NCBI GenBank assembly: GCA_937958475.1
Contig: CALFXR010000235.1
Coordinates: 1 to 26,938 of the forward strand
DNA: 26,938 bases
DNA from: an uncultured Mesorhizobium sp.
Lineage (GTDB): Bacteria > Pseudomonadota > Alphaproteobacteria > Rhizobiales > Rhizobiaceae
Direction: 5' to 3'
Positions 8,958 to 15,394 of this stretch are shown piece after piece; the stretch's first letter is position 1; every line of letters begins with the position of its first letter. A model generated the notes under the pieces. It saw only the letters and a list, made by a program, of their open reading frames with translations, was not told the origin of the DNA and ran no database searches. The position numbers were made by a program, and so were the translations under genes.

Positions 8958-10199
8958 TCAGCGGCGGCGCTTCGGCTTCTCGAGCAACGCCACGGCCTCG
9001 ACATGCGGCGACCAGAGGAACTGGTCGACCGGCGTGACCGACAGGACGCGATAGCCGCCCTCGACCAGGAGGGCCAGGTCGCGGGCGAGCGTGACGGGAT
9101 TGCAGGAGACGGCGGCGACCCTGGCGACGTCCGATCGCGCGATCTGCTTCGCCTGGTCCTCGGCGCCGGCACGCGGCGGATCGAAGACGACCCCGTCATA
9201 CAGATTGAGTTCCTTGAAGGTCAGCGGCCGGCGAAACAGGTCGCGCTTCTCGACCGTGACCTTCCTCAGGCCGGCGGCGAAGCGGAAACCGCGGTCGAGT
9301 GCCGAAAGCGCGGCCGCGTCTGCCTCGAGGGCGTGCACGTCCGAACGGGCGGCGAGGCGGAGCGCGAAGGTGCCCGAACCGCTGAACAGGTCGGCGACGC
9401 GCTTGGCCTTTCCGAGATGGCCCATGACCAGTTGCGCCATCGCGGCCTCCGCCGATGCGACGGCCTGAAGAAAGGCCCCCGGCGGCGGCGCGACCGTGGC
9501 CGTTCCGAGCGAGATGGCGGGCTTGACCGGCTCGACGACGGTCTCGCCGTCGACCGAGAGGCGCGCGATCCGTTCGCGGATGGCGAAATCGGCGGCGGCA
9601 CGGCGCGAAGCTTCCGAAAGTGGCCCCGAACCGACCGCCGCGATGTCTAGGCCGGAATCGGTCTGCGTCACCGTCAGGTGGAACGGGTCGCGCGTGGCCG
9701 CGACGATGCCGGCCAGATGCCGCAGCAGGGGCAGCGCCGTGACGATGGCCGGAACCAGGATCGGGCATTCGGCGATGTCGACGAGGTCGTGCGACAGGGC
9801 GCGATTGTATCCGAGCACGATGCCGCGATCGCCGAGCCTGACCGAGAACACCGCCCGGCGCCGCGAGGCGGGCGCACAGGCAATCGTGTCGCCCACGGGC
9901 GCGTCGATACCGCGGGTGGCGAGCGCATCGACGACCCGCTCGCGCTTGAAGGCGAGGTAGGCCGGGGTCGAGAGGTGTTGCAGGGCGCAACCGCCGCATT
10001 CGGTGAAATGGCGGCAGGGCGGCGCCACGCGAAGCTCGGAAGGCTCGATCACGGCCAGCAGCGTCGCCCGGTTCTTCACGCGCGCGACGGTGACCGTCTC
10101 GCCAGGCAGCGCGAACGGGACGAAGACCGGACCTTCCGGGGTGTCGGCGACGCCGTCGCCCTGGGCGCCGAGGCGGGATATGACGAGACGGCCGCTCAT
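8958..10199 (-). CDS. TrmA/RumA-type class I SAM-dependent RNA m5U methyltransferase
   Basis: Methylates uridine C5 in ribosomal or transfer RNA. In the 413-residue protein there is an N-terminal TRAM-like domain (about 1-55), an iron-sulfur cysteine set (PPCRHFTECGGCALQH plus C in DIAECPI), the SAM-binding VADLFSGSGTFALRLA, the FDPPRAGA motif and the catalytic cysteine in SCNPVTLARDL. These residues fit RlmC/RlmD/TrmA-type enzymes; which RNA position is modified cannot be told, so no symbol is given. The start MSGRLVISRLG overlaps the tlyA stop by four bases (ATGA), so it is translationally coupled to tlyA. It is convergent with the sirtuin gene. Confidence 0.92.
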   Translation of the reverse strand: MSGRLVISRLGAQGDGVADTPEGPVFVPFALPGETVTVARVKNRATLLAVIEPSELRVAPPCRHFTECGGCALQHLSTPAYLAFKRERVVDALATRGIDAPVGDTIACAPASRRRAVFSVRLGDRGIVLGYNRALSHDLVDIAECPILVPAIVTALPLLRHLAGIVAATRDPFHLTVTQTDSGLDIAAVGSGPLSEASRRAAADFAIRERIARLSVDGETVVEPVKPAISLGTATVAPPPGAFLQAVASAEAAMAQLVMGHLGKAKRVADLFSGSGTFALRLAARSDVHALEADAAALSALDRGFRFAAGLRKVTVEKRDLFRRPLTFKELNLYDGVVFDPPRAGAEDQAKQIARSDVARVAAVSCNPVTLARDLALLVEGGYRVLSVTPVDQFLWSPHVEAVALLEKPKRRR

Positions 10200-10960
10200 C
10201 GGTTCTTCACCCCTGCAAGAAGGAATTCGCGGTTGCCGTCGCCGCCCTCGATCGGCGAGGCGATGAGGCCGGTCGCCCGCCAGCGGGGGACGGCGTCGAG
10301 CCACGCCCGCAGGCGCTCGGCGACGCGCGGCGCCTCCTGCGGGTCATGAAGCAGCCCGCCCTTGCCGATCGCCGCGCGGCCCGCCTCGAACTGCGGCTTG
10401 ACCAGGAAGACGCCCGCGGCTCCGGGCGCCGCCAGGTCGAGCGCCGGGGGAAGCGCGATGGTCAGCGAAATGAAGGAGACATCGCAGACGAGGAGATCGG
10501 GCTGCCGGCCGCTGAGATGCTCCTCGCCGAGGTCGCGGGCATTCAGACCTTCGATGACGGTGACGCGCGGATCGGCGCGCAGGCCAGGGTCGATCTGGCC
10601 GTGGCCGACATCCAGCGCGATCACGTGCGCGGCGCCGCGTTCGAGCAGAACCTGGGTGAAGCCGCCGGTCGAGGCACCGATGTCGAGCGCCATGCGGCCG
10701 GCCGGATCGACGGCGAAGGCATCGAGCCCCGCGATCAGCTTCAGCGCGGCGCGCGAGACGTAGCGGCGCGCCGGATCATCGACGGCGACCGGCGCATCCT
10801 CGGCGACGGCGAGGCCGGGCTTACTCGCCGGCAGGCCGCCGACGGTGACGGTGCCACGTTCGATGGCGTCGCGCGCCCGCGAGCGGCTGGCGAAGAGGCC
10901 GCGCCGCACGAGCAGTTCGTCCAGCCGCGTACGGCTGGCCGTCGTCAGGGGTTGTTTCAT
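10196..10960 (-). CDS. tlyA: TlyA-family rRNA 2'-O-methyltransferase (formerly hemolysin A)
   Basis: TlyA proteins methylate ribose 2'-hydroxyls of 16S and/or 23S rRNA; the old hemolysin name is misleading. The 254-residue protein has an S4 RNA-binding domain (about 11-60, RLDELLVRRGLFASRSRARD) and an FtsJ-type methyltransferase domain beginning at ALDIGASTGGFTQ (91-103), with catalytic-type residues K74, D160 in LLVCDVSFISL and K188 in FLVKPQFEAGR. Length is normal, and the linker segment YVSRAALKL is typical. The ATG at 10960 lies directly after a small hairpin containing its Shine-Dalgarno. The downstream methyltransferase overlaps by four bases, forming a two-gene RNA modification unit. 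Confidence 0.95.
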   Translation of the reverse strand: MKQPLTTASRTRLDELLVRRGLFASRSRARDAIERGTVTVGGLPASKPGLAVAEDAPVAVDDPARRYVSRAALKLIAGLDAFAVDPAGRMALDIGASTGGFTQVLLERGAAHVIALDVGHGQIDPGLRADPRVTVIEGLNARDLGEEHLSGRQPDLLVCDVSFISLTIALPPALDLAAPGAAGVFLVKPQFEAGRAAIGKGGLLHDPQEAPRVAERLRAWLDAVPRWRATGLIASPIEGGDGNREFLLAGVKNR

Positions 10961-10982
10961 CGGCCTTCTCTGGAGAAAGCCG
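10961..10982 (-). promoter_or_regulatory. Hairpin enclosing the tlyA Shine-Dalgarno
   Basis: CGGC (10961-10964) with TTCTC (10966-10970) pairs with GAGAA (10973-10977) and GCCG (10979-10982), leaving one mismatch and a two-base turn. On the tlyA strand the 3' arm contains GAAGG just before the ATG, so folding would hide the ribosome binding site. It may also act as a weak stop for the gene upstream. Confidence 0.35.
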
Positions 10983-11008
10983 GGTCCGATGGCAAGTGGA
11001 GGGTAGGA

Positions 11009-11317
11009 TCAGAAGGAAATGACGCGCGCCATCCGGCGCTCGACGGCAGGCGCAAGATCACGTCCCCACTCCTTCTCGCCACCCGCGAGCGTCGTCGGGA
11101 TGATCGATCCGGTGACGGTGTCGTCGCGCTGTTCGGTAGGCTCGGCGGGGACAAAGGCGGGCTTCGCGTCGAAGGCGAAGCCCCCGCGCAGTTCGCCCAT
11201 CTTGGCGGCGACGATCTCGATCGCGGCGCGCTCGAGCTTCCTGTCGTACTGCGTCCCTGCAAAGGCCGGCATGGCGAAGGCCGCAGCAAGCGCGGCGCAG
11301 ATCAGCACTTTGTGCAT
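11009..11317 (-). CDS. Small exported protein of unknown function
   Basis: A 102-residue protein with a clear signal peptide (MHKVLICAALAAAFAMPAFA, cleavage before GTQYD). The mature part starts with YDRKLERAAIEIVAAKMGELRGGF, an amphipathic helix-like segment, and ends WGRDLAPAVERRMARVISF. I do not recognise a domain; the motif DTVTGSIIP resembles short tails seen in several uncharacterised rhizobial periplasmic proteins. There are no cysteines in the mature part. GGGAG lies nine bases before the ATG, within a small palindrome. It sits between dxs and tlyA on their strand and could be co-transcribed with tlyA. Codon use looks like that of its neighbours, so I think it is a real gene. Confidence 0.72.
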   Translation of the reverse strand: MHKVLICAALAAAFAMPAFAGTQYDRKLERAAIEIVAAKMGELRGGFAFDAKPAFVPAEPTEQRDDTVTGSIIPTTLAGGEKEWGRDLAPAVERRMARVISF

Positions 11318-11325
11318 TGTTCTTG

Positions 11326-11343
11326 GCTCCCTGTCCCGGGAGC
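11326..11343 (-). promoter_or_regulatory. Palindrome containing the ribosome binding site of the small exported protein gene
   Basis: GCTCCC (11326-11331) and GGGAGC (11338-11343) form a perfect six-base-pair stem with a six-base loop. On the minus strand one arm supplies the GGGAG Shine-Dalgarno, nine bases before the ATG at 11317, so folding could limit translation. Confidence 0.35.
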
Positions 11344-11430
11344 GTTGTACCGATGCGGCGCTAAGATTCGCCCAAGAGAAAGGGTAAGCAGAACGACAAA
11401 CGTCAGCGTAAACAGAGAGTTAGAATCGCC

Positions 11431-13347
11431 TCAGGCGCGCGCGGCGCGGCGCGCGCCGCCGAGCGCGGCGAACACCGTGCGCACGATGCCTGCGGCGTCG
11501 AGCCCGGCGTCGGCGTACATCTTCTCCGGCTTGGCCTGCTCGGTGAAGGCGTCGGGGAGAACCAACGGCCTGACCTTCAGGCCGTTGTCGAGCAGACCTT
11601 CGGTTGCGAGGAACTGCAGCACGTGGCTGGCAAAGCCGCCGACCGCACCTTCCTCGATCGTGACCAGCACCTCGTGCGATCGCGCCAGGCGGCGGATCAG
11701 GTCGTGGTCGAGCGGCTTGGCGAAGCGCGCGTCGGCCACCGTCGTCGACAGGCCGGCGGCGTCGAGCTCCTCGGCCGCGGCGAGGCTGTCCTGGAGGCGG
11801 GTGCCGAAGGAGAGCAGCGCGATCTTGGTGCCTTCCTTGACGATGCGCCCCTTGCCGATCTCGAGCACCGAGCCGCGCTCGGGCATGTCGACGCCGACGC
11901 CGTTGCCGCGCGGATAGCGGAATGCGATCGGACCGTCGTCGTAGGCCGCGGCGGTGCGCACCATGTGCTTCAGTTCCGCCTCGTCGGCGGCGGCCATGAC
12001 GACGAAGCCCGGCAGCGTCGCGAGGTAGGTCGTGTCGAAGGCGCCGCAATGCGTCGGCCCGTCAGCGCCGACGAAGCCGGCGCGGTCGATGGGGAAGCGC
12101 ACCGGCAGTCCCTGGATGGCGACGTCGTGGACGACCTGGTCGTAGGCGCGCTGGAGGAAGGTCGAATAGATCGCGCAGAAGGGCTTGAAGCCCTCGGTCG
12201 CCAGACCGGCGGCGAAGGTGACCGCGTGCTGCTCGGCGATGCCGACGTCGAAGGTGCGCGACGGGAACGCCTCGCCGAACAGGTCGATGCCCGTGCCCGA
12301 CGGCATGGCCGCAGTGATGGCGACGATGCGGTCGTCCGCGCGGCCTTCCTGGACCAGGCTCTCGGCGAAGACCCTGGTGTAGGCCGGCGCATTCGCCGGC
12401 GGCTTCGCCTGCGTGCCGGTGATGACATCGAACTTGTTGACGCCGTGGTACTTGTCGGCCGCCGCCTCGGCGGGGCCGTAGCCCTTGCCCTTCTGCGTGA
12501 CGATGTGGATCAGCACCGGGCCGTCGGCATTGTCGCGGACGTTCTTCAGCACCGGGATCAGGTGTTCCAGGTTGTGACCGTCGATCGGACCGATGTGGTA
12601 GAAGCCGAGTTCCTCGAACAGCGTGCCGCCGGTGACGTAGCCGCGCGCGTGTTCGACCGCGCGGGTGATGGCGCGGTCGACTCGCTCGCCGAGATACGAC
12701 GTCAGCTTCTTGCCGAAATCGCGGAGCCCGAGATAGGCTTTGCCGGAGCCCAGCCTTGCCAGATAGGCGCTCATCGCGCCCGTCGGCGGGGCGATCGACA
12801 TGTCGTTGTCGTTGAGGATGACGATCAGTCGGGCGTCGAGGGCGCCGGCGTTGTTCAGCGCTTCGTAGGCCATGCCGGCCGACATGGCGCCGTCGCCGAT
12901 AACGGCGATCACGTTGTTCCTGCCACCCTTGAGGTCGCGACCGACGGCCATGCCGAGGCCGGCCGAGATCGACGTCGAGGAATGCGCGGCACCGAACGGG
13001 TCATATTCGCTCTCGGCGCGCCGGGTGAAGCCGGAGAGGCCGCCCTCCTGACGCAGCGTGCGGATGCGGTCGCGGCGTCCGGTGAGGATCTTGTGCGGAT
13101 AGGCCTGGTGGCCGACATCCCAGATCACCCTGTCGGCGGGCGTGTCGAAGACGTAGTGCAGGGCCACCGTGAGCTCGACCACGCCAAGCCCGGCGCCGAG
13201 GTGACCGCCGGTGAGCGAGACCGCGTCTATCATTTCGGCGCGCAATTCGGCCGCGACCTGCGAAAGATCGCTCTCGGCAAGCTGGCGCAGATCGGCCGGA
13301 ATACGGACCTTGTCCAGCAGCGGGGTCGGGGGCGGGCCTGGATTCAC
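11431..13347 (-). CDS. dxs: 1-deoxy-D-xylulose-5-phosphate synthase
   Basis: First enzyme of the MEP isoprenoid pathway: condenses pyruvate and glyceraldehyde 3-phosphate using thiamine diphosphate. In the 638-residue protein H49 and H80 (TGGHLGAGLG, DVGHQAYPHKILTGR), the thiamine diphosphate motif GDGAMSAG (151-158) with NDNDMSI, E372 in GIAEQHAVTFAAG, and GADGPTHCGAFD are all present. The start is a GTG at 13347 (VNPGPPPTPLLDKVRIP), since no ATG in this frame fits the family N-terminus. An out-of-frame ATG mini-ORF of eight codons overlaps this GTG. It is downstream of the pirin gene on the same strand with an 83-base gap. Confidence 0.96.
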   Translation of the reverse strand: MNPGPPPTPLLDKVRIPADLRQLAESDLSQVAAELRAEMIDAVSLTGGHLGAGLGVVELTVALHYVFDTPADRVIWDVGHQAYPHKILTGRRDRIRTLRQEGGLSGFTRRAESEYDPFGAAHSSTSISAGLGMAVGRDLKGGRNNVIAVIGDGAMSAGMAYEALNNAGALDARLIVILNDNDMSIAPPTGAMSAYLARLGSGKAYLGLRDFGKKLTSYLGERVDRAITRAVEHARGYVTGGTLFEELGFYHIGPIDGHNLEHLIPVLKNVRDNADGPVLIHIVTQKGKGYGPAEAAADKYHGVNKFDVITGTQAKPPANAPAYTRVFAESLVQEGRADDRIVAITAAMPSGTGIDLFGEAFPSRTFDVGIAEQHAVTFAAGLATEGFKPFCAIYSTFLQRAYDQVVHDVAIQGLPVRFPIDRAGFVGADGPTHCGAFDTTYLATLPGFVVMAAADEAELKHMVRTAAAYDDGPIAFRYPRGNGVGVDMPERGSVLEIGKGRIVKEGTKIALLSFGTRLQDSLAAAEELDAAGLSTTVADARFAKPLDHDLIRRLARSHEVLVTIEEGAVGGFASHVLQFLATEGLLDNGLKVRPLVLPDAFTEQAKPEKMYADAGLDAAGIVRTVFAALGGARRAARA

Positions 13348-13430
13348 GTCTTGGCGCCTGTCTTGGCCATGGATTTCGCCGGGAAATAGGCCGTTAACGT
13401 GGCAAAGTAAATGCGCGGGGCCTTCACGTC

Positions 13431-14351
13431 TCAGTTTTCCGGCAGCGGAACAAACTCCTCCTCGTCGCCCGGCACGATGTCGAAGCGACCGGTCCGCCAC
13501 TCCTCCTTGGCCTGCTCGATGCGCTCGCGCGAAGAGGAGACGAAGTTCCACCAGATGTATCGCTTCGAGCCGAGCGAGGCGCCGCCGAACAACATGAAGT
13601 GGCCGCCACGCTCTGAACCCACCACGATCTCGTCGCCGGGACGCAGGATCAGCAGCCGGTCGGACGGGAAGCTGTCGCCGGCGATGACGAGATCGCCGGC
13701 GAGCACGTAGAGGGCGCGCTCCTCCGTCGCGGCCGGAATCTGGATGCGAGCGCCGGGTTCCAGGCGGATGTCGACGTAGAGCGTCTCCGAATACGACGCC
13801 ACAGGTGAACGCAGGCCGTGGAAATCGCCGGTGACCACCCTGCCCGCGACTCCGTCGGCGGAAAATTCCGGCAGCGCAGTGCGCGACGTGTTGTCGAAAC
13901 GCGGGGCGATCTCTTCCCGGTCGTCGGGCAGCGCCAGCCAGGTCTGCAGGCCGGAGATCGACAGCGGGCTGCCGCGCATCTCCTCGGGCGAGCGCTCGGA
14001 GTGGACGATCCCCCTACCCGCCGTCATCAGGTTCACGTCGCCGGGCTCGATGACCATTTCCGTCCCGAGCGAATCGCGATGCCTGATCCTGCCGTCGAAG
14101 AGATAGGTGACCGTCGAAAGGCCTATGTGGGGATGCGGCCGCACGTCCAGTGCCTCGCCGGCGCGCAGGATGGCCGGGCCCATCCGGTCGAAGAAGATGA
14201 ACGGACCGACCAGCCGGCGCCGCGCCGTGGGCAGCGCCCGGCGCACCGAAAACCCGCCGATGTCGCGGGCGTTGGGGATCACCATCAGTTCGATGGCGTC
14301 GCAGGCGAGCTTGTCGCCCGGCTGCGGGTCGTTTCCGGGGAAGAAGCTCAT
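13431..14351 (-). CDS. Pirin family protein
   Basis: Pirins are bicupin iron proteins; bacterial members have been reported as quercetinases or as regulators of metabolic enzymes, and the function here is open. The 306-residue protein has the metal site H73, H75, H117 and E119 (in RPHPHIGLSTVTYLFDG and IVHSERSPEE), matching the H-H-H-E pattern of the N-terminal cupin, and the C-terminal cupin with ALYVLAGDLVIAG. Length is slightly long for the family. The start MSFFPGNDPQPGD lies 16 bases after the VapC stop, so it is probably transcribed with the toxin-antitoxin pair. The combination with a toxin pair between xseB and dxs is unusual. Confidence 0.92.
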   Translation of the reverse strand: MSFFPGNDPQPGDKLACDAIELMVIPNARDIGGFSVRRALPTARRRLVGPFIFFDRMGPAILRAGEALDVRPHPHIGLSTVTYLFDGRIRHRDSLGTEMVIEPGDVNLMTAGRGIVHSERSPEEMRGSPLSISGLQTWLALPDDREEIAPRFDNTSRTALPEFSADGVAGRVVTGDFHGLRSPVASYSETLYVDIRLEPGARIQIPAATEERALYVLAGDLVIAGDSFPSDRLLILRPGDEIVVGSERGGHFMLFGGASLGSKRYIWWNFVSSSRERIEQAKEEWRTGRFDIVPGDEEEFVPLPEN

Positions 14352-14367
14352 TCGCCAACGCCTCCCT

Positions 14368-14760
14368 TCATGCCCAGGTCAACAGCGGCACATCGTAGCG
14401 CGAAAGGTACCGGTCGTAGGTCACGAATTGCATTCCCTCGACGATCGCCTGAGCCAGCATCAGGCGGTCGAATGGGTCGGCGTGCAGCGGCGGCAGGCGC
14501 TCCACGTAGGCCGCGTGGGCGGCGTTCACACCGAGCAGGGCAAAACCACCCCGCTCGAAATGGCCGATCGCCTCGTGACCGGAGAACGGAGGGCTGTCTT
14601 GCCTACCGAGTCGAAATTTGATCGCCGTCTCCCAGACGGCGACGGCCGAAACCATGACCTCGTTGTGGGCATCGCCGATCGCTTCGAAAACCTGCGGGGC
14701 AATCCGCCGGGGGTCGGTCAACGCCCATATGGCCACGTGCGTGTCGAGCAGGAGCCTCAC
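14368..14760 (-). CDS. vapC: PIN-domain toxin, VapC family
   Basis: A 130-residue PIN-domain ribonuclease; VapC toxins usually cleave tRNA or rRNA and need magnesium. The acidic active site is complete: D6 in LLDTH, E44 in WETAIKF, D98 in DPFDRLMLAQA and D116 in VTYDRYL. The segment HADPFDRLMLAQA is typical of the subgroup paired with Phd/YefM-type antitoxins. Its ATG overlaps the antitoxin stop by four bases, the classic coupled arrangement. Nothing suggests inactivation, so the toxin is probably functional. The RNA target cannot be predicted from the sequence. Confidence 0.93.
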   Translation of the reverse strand: MRLLLDTHVAIWALTDPRRIAPQVFEAIGDAHNEVMVSAVAVWETAIKFRLGRQDSPPFSGHEAIGHFERGGFALLGVNAAHAAYVERLPPLHADPFDRLMLAQAIVEGMQFVTYDRYLSRYDVPLLTWA

Positions 14761-15020
14761 TTTTCCGCATGCTCGCCGAGGAACATGGCCTCGATCTCGG
14801 CATCCATCGCCTGAAACGCCTCGAAATCCATGGGCGGGTACTTTCCTGCGAGGAAGCCCAGCTGACGCTTCTTCTTCGGCTCGGCGTGCAGCGGCACGAG
14901 CTTCGCCGCCGGCTTGCCGTTGCGGGCGATGATGATCTCGCTCTCGGCGCCGCTTTCGACCGCCTCGACCAGTTTCGAGAGGCTGGTCTTTGCCTCGAGC
15001 ATGTTCACGGTGGCGGTCAT
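14757..15020 (-). CDS. Phd/YefM-family antitoxin of the VapC-type toxin
   Basis: An 87-residue antitoxin. The N-terminal two thirds (TVNMLEAKTSLSKLVEAVES then IIIARNGKPAAKLVPL) is the Phd/YefM DNA-binding and dimerisation fold. The C-terminal part (FLAGKYPPMDFEAFQAMDAE) is the flexible toxin-binding region. By family behaviour it should bind the palindromes directly upstream and repress its own operon, more strongly with the toxin. The ATG at 15020 has AAGGTG five bases upstream. That Shine-Dalgarno is part of the inner operator palindrome. The upstream neighbour xseB ends 119 bases away, so the pair has its own promoter region. Confidence 0.93.
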   Translation of the reverse strand: MTATVNMLEAKTSLSKLVEAVESGAESEIIIARNGKPAAKLVPLHAEPKKKRQLGFLAGKYPPMDFEAFQAMDAEIEAMFLGEHAEK

Positions 15021-15027
15021 GGTTTCA

Positions 15028-15049
15028 CCTTAGCCAATCTTGGCTAAGG
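15028..15049. promoter_or_regulatory. Inner operator palindrome of the toxin-antitoxin operon
   Basis: Perfect ten-base arms CCTTAGCCAA and TTGGCTAAGG around a two-base centre, the expected form of a Phd/YefM dimer site. One arm also holds the antitoxin Shine-Dalgarno, so the same sequence could act as an mRNA hairpin. Confidence 0.75.
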
Positions 15050-15063
15050 TAGACATGGTTTCA

Positions 15064-15085
15064 CCTTAGCCAATCCTGGCTAAGG
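15064..15085. promoter_or_regulatory. Outer operator palindrome of the toxin-antitoxin operon
   Basis: Nine-base arms CCTTAGCCA and TGGCTAAGG, centred 36 bases from the inner site. It overlaps the predicted -10 box by four bases, so bound antitoxin would block RNA polymerase. Confidence 0.75.
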
Positions 15086-15110
15086 TAGGGGCGGCAACGG
15101 GCGGCGTCAA
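15082..15110 (-). promoter_or_regulatory. Predicted promoter of the toxin-antitoxin operon
   Basis: On the minus strand TTGACG (15110-15105), a 17-base spacer and TACCTT (15087-15082) make a good sigma70-type promoter. Transcription would start near 15075, inside the outer operator, leaving a leader of about 55 bases before the antitoxin ATG. Confidence 0.6.
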
Positions 15111-15139
15111 TGGCGCGCATGGTGCCGGGACCGAGCATC

Positions 15140-15391
15140 CTACTCTCCGTCGAGCGGCTCCGTGCCGACGGCCTTGCCGTCGCGCGACAGGCGGATCTTC
15201 TCGACCTTGTCCTCGGCTGCCTTGAGGAGGCGGTCGCAATGGGCCTTCAGCGCCTCGCCGCGCTCGTAGATGCGGATCGACTGGTCGAGCGGCACGTCGC
15301 CCTTCTCGAGATCGTCGACGATGCGCTCGAGCGCCTGGAGCGCCTGCTCGAAGCTCATCGCCTTGACGTCGTCGTTTGTCTCTGCAGACAT
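15140..15391 (-). CDS. xseB: Exodeoxyribonuclease VII small subunit
   Basis: Exonuclease VII degrades single-stranded DNA from both ends; several small XseB subunits bind each XseA. The 83-residue protein has the compact helical hairpin typical of the family: MSFEQALQALERIVDDLEKGDVPLDQSIRIYERGEALKAHC, read in pieces as SFEQAL, LERIVDDLE and YERGEALK, then a coiled tail. Length is normal. It starts three bases after the stop of the deacetylase gene, so the two are co-transcribed. In many bacteria xseB is linked to isoprenoid genes; here dxs is the next housekeeping gene but is separated by the toxin-antitoxin pair and the pirin. Confidence 0.94.
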   Translation of the reverse strand: MSAETNDDVKAMSFEQALQALERIVDDLEKGDVPLDQSIRIYERGEALKAHCDRLLKAAEDKVEKIRLSRDGKAVGTEPLDGE

Positions 15392-15394
15392 CGT

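Larger units (their letters stand above)
15018..15089 (-). repeat. Two tandem 36-bp units upstream of the antitoxin gene
   Basis: Bases 15018-15053 and 15054-15089 are copies of one 36-bp unit differing at two positions. Each unit carries, on the minus strand, TACCTT, a palindrome, the AAGGTG ribosome binding site and an ATG. The inner unit ends with the real antitoxin ATG; the ATG of the outer unit starts an eight-codon frame (MSTLAKIG) that ends in TAA at 15032-15030. Confidence 0.9.

Noticed and set aside
10196..10960. Hemolysin
   Set aside because: The S4 plus FtsJ-type domains show an rRNA methyltransferase; the hemolysin name is historical.
15018..15089. Remnant CRISPR or integration-site repeats from the two 36-bp units
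   Set aside because: Only two units, directly adjacent without a spacer, and each contains an operator palindrome plus antitoxin start codon; a local tandem duplication of the toxin-antitoxin leader explains them better.
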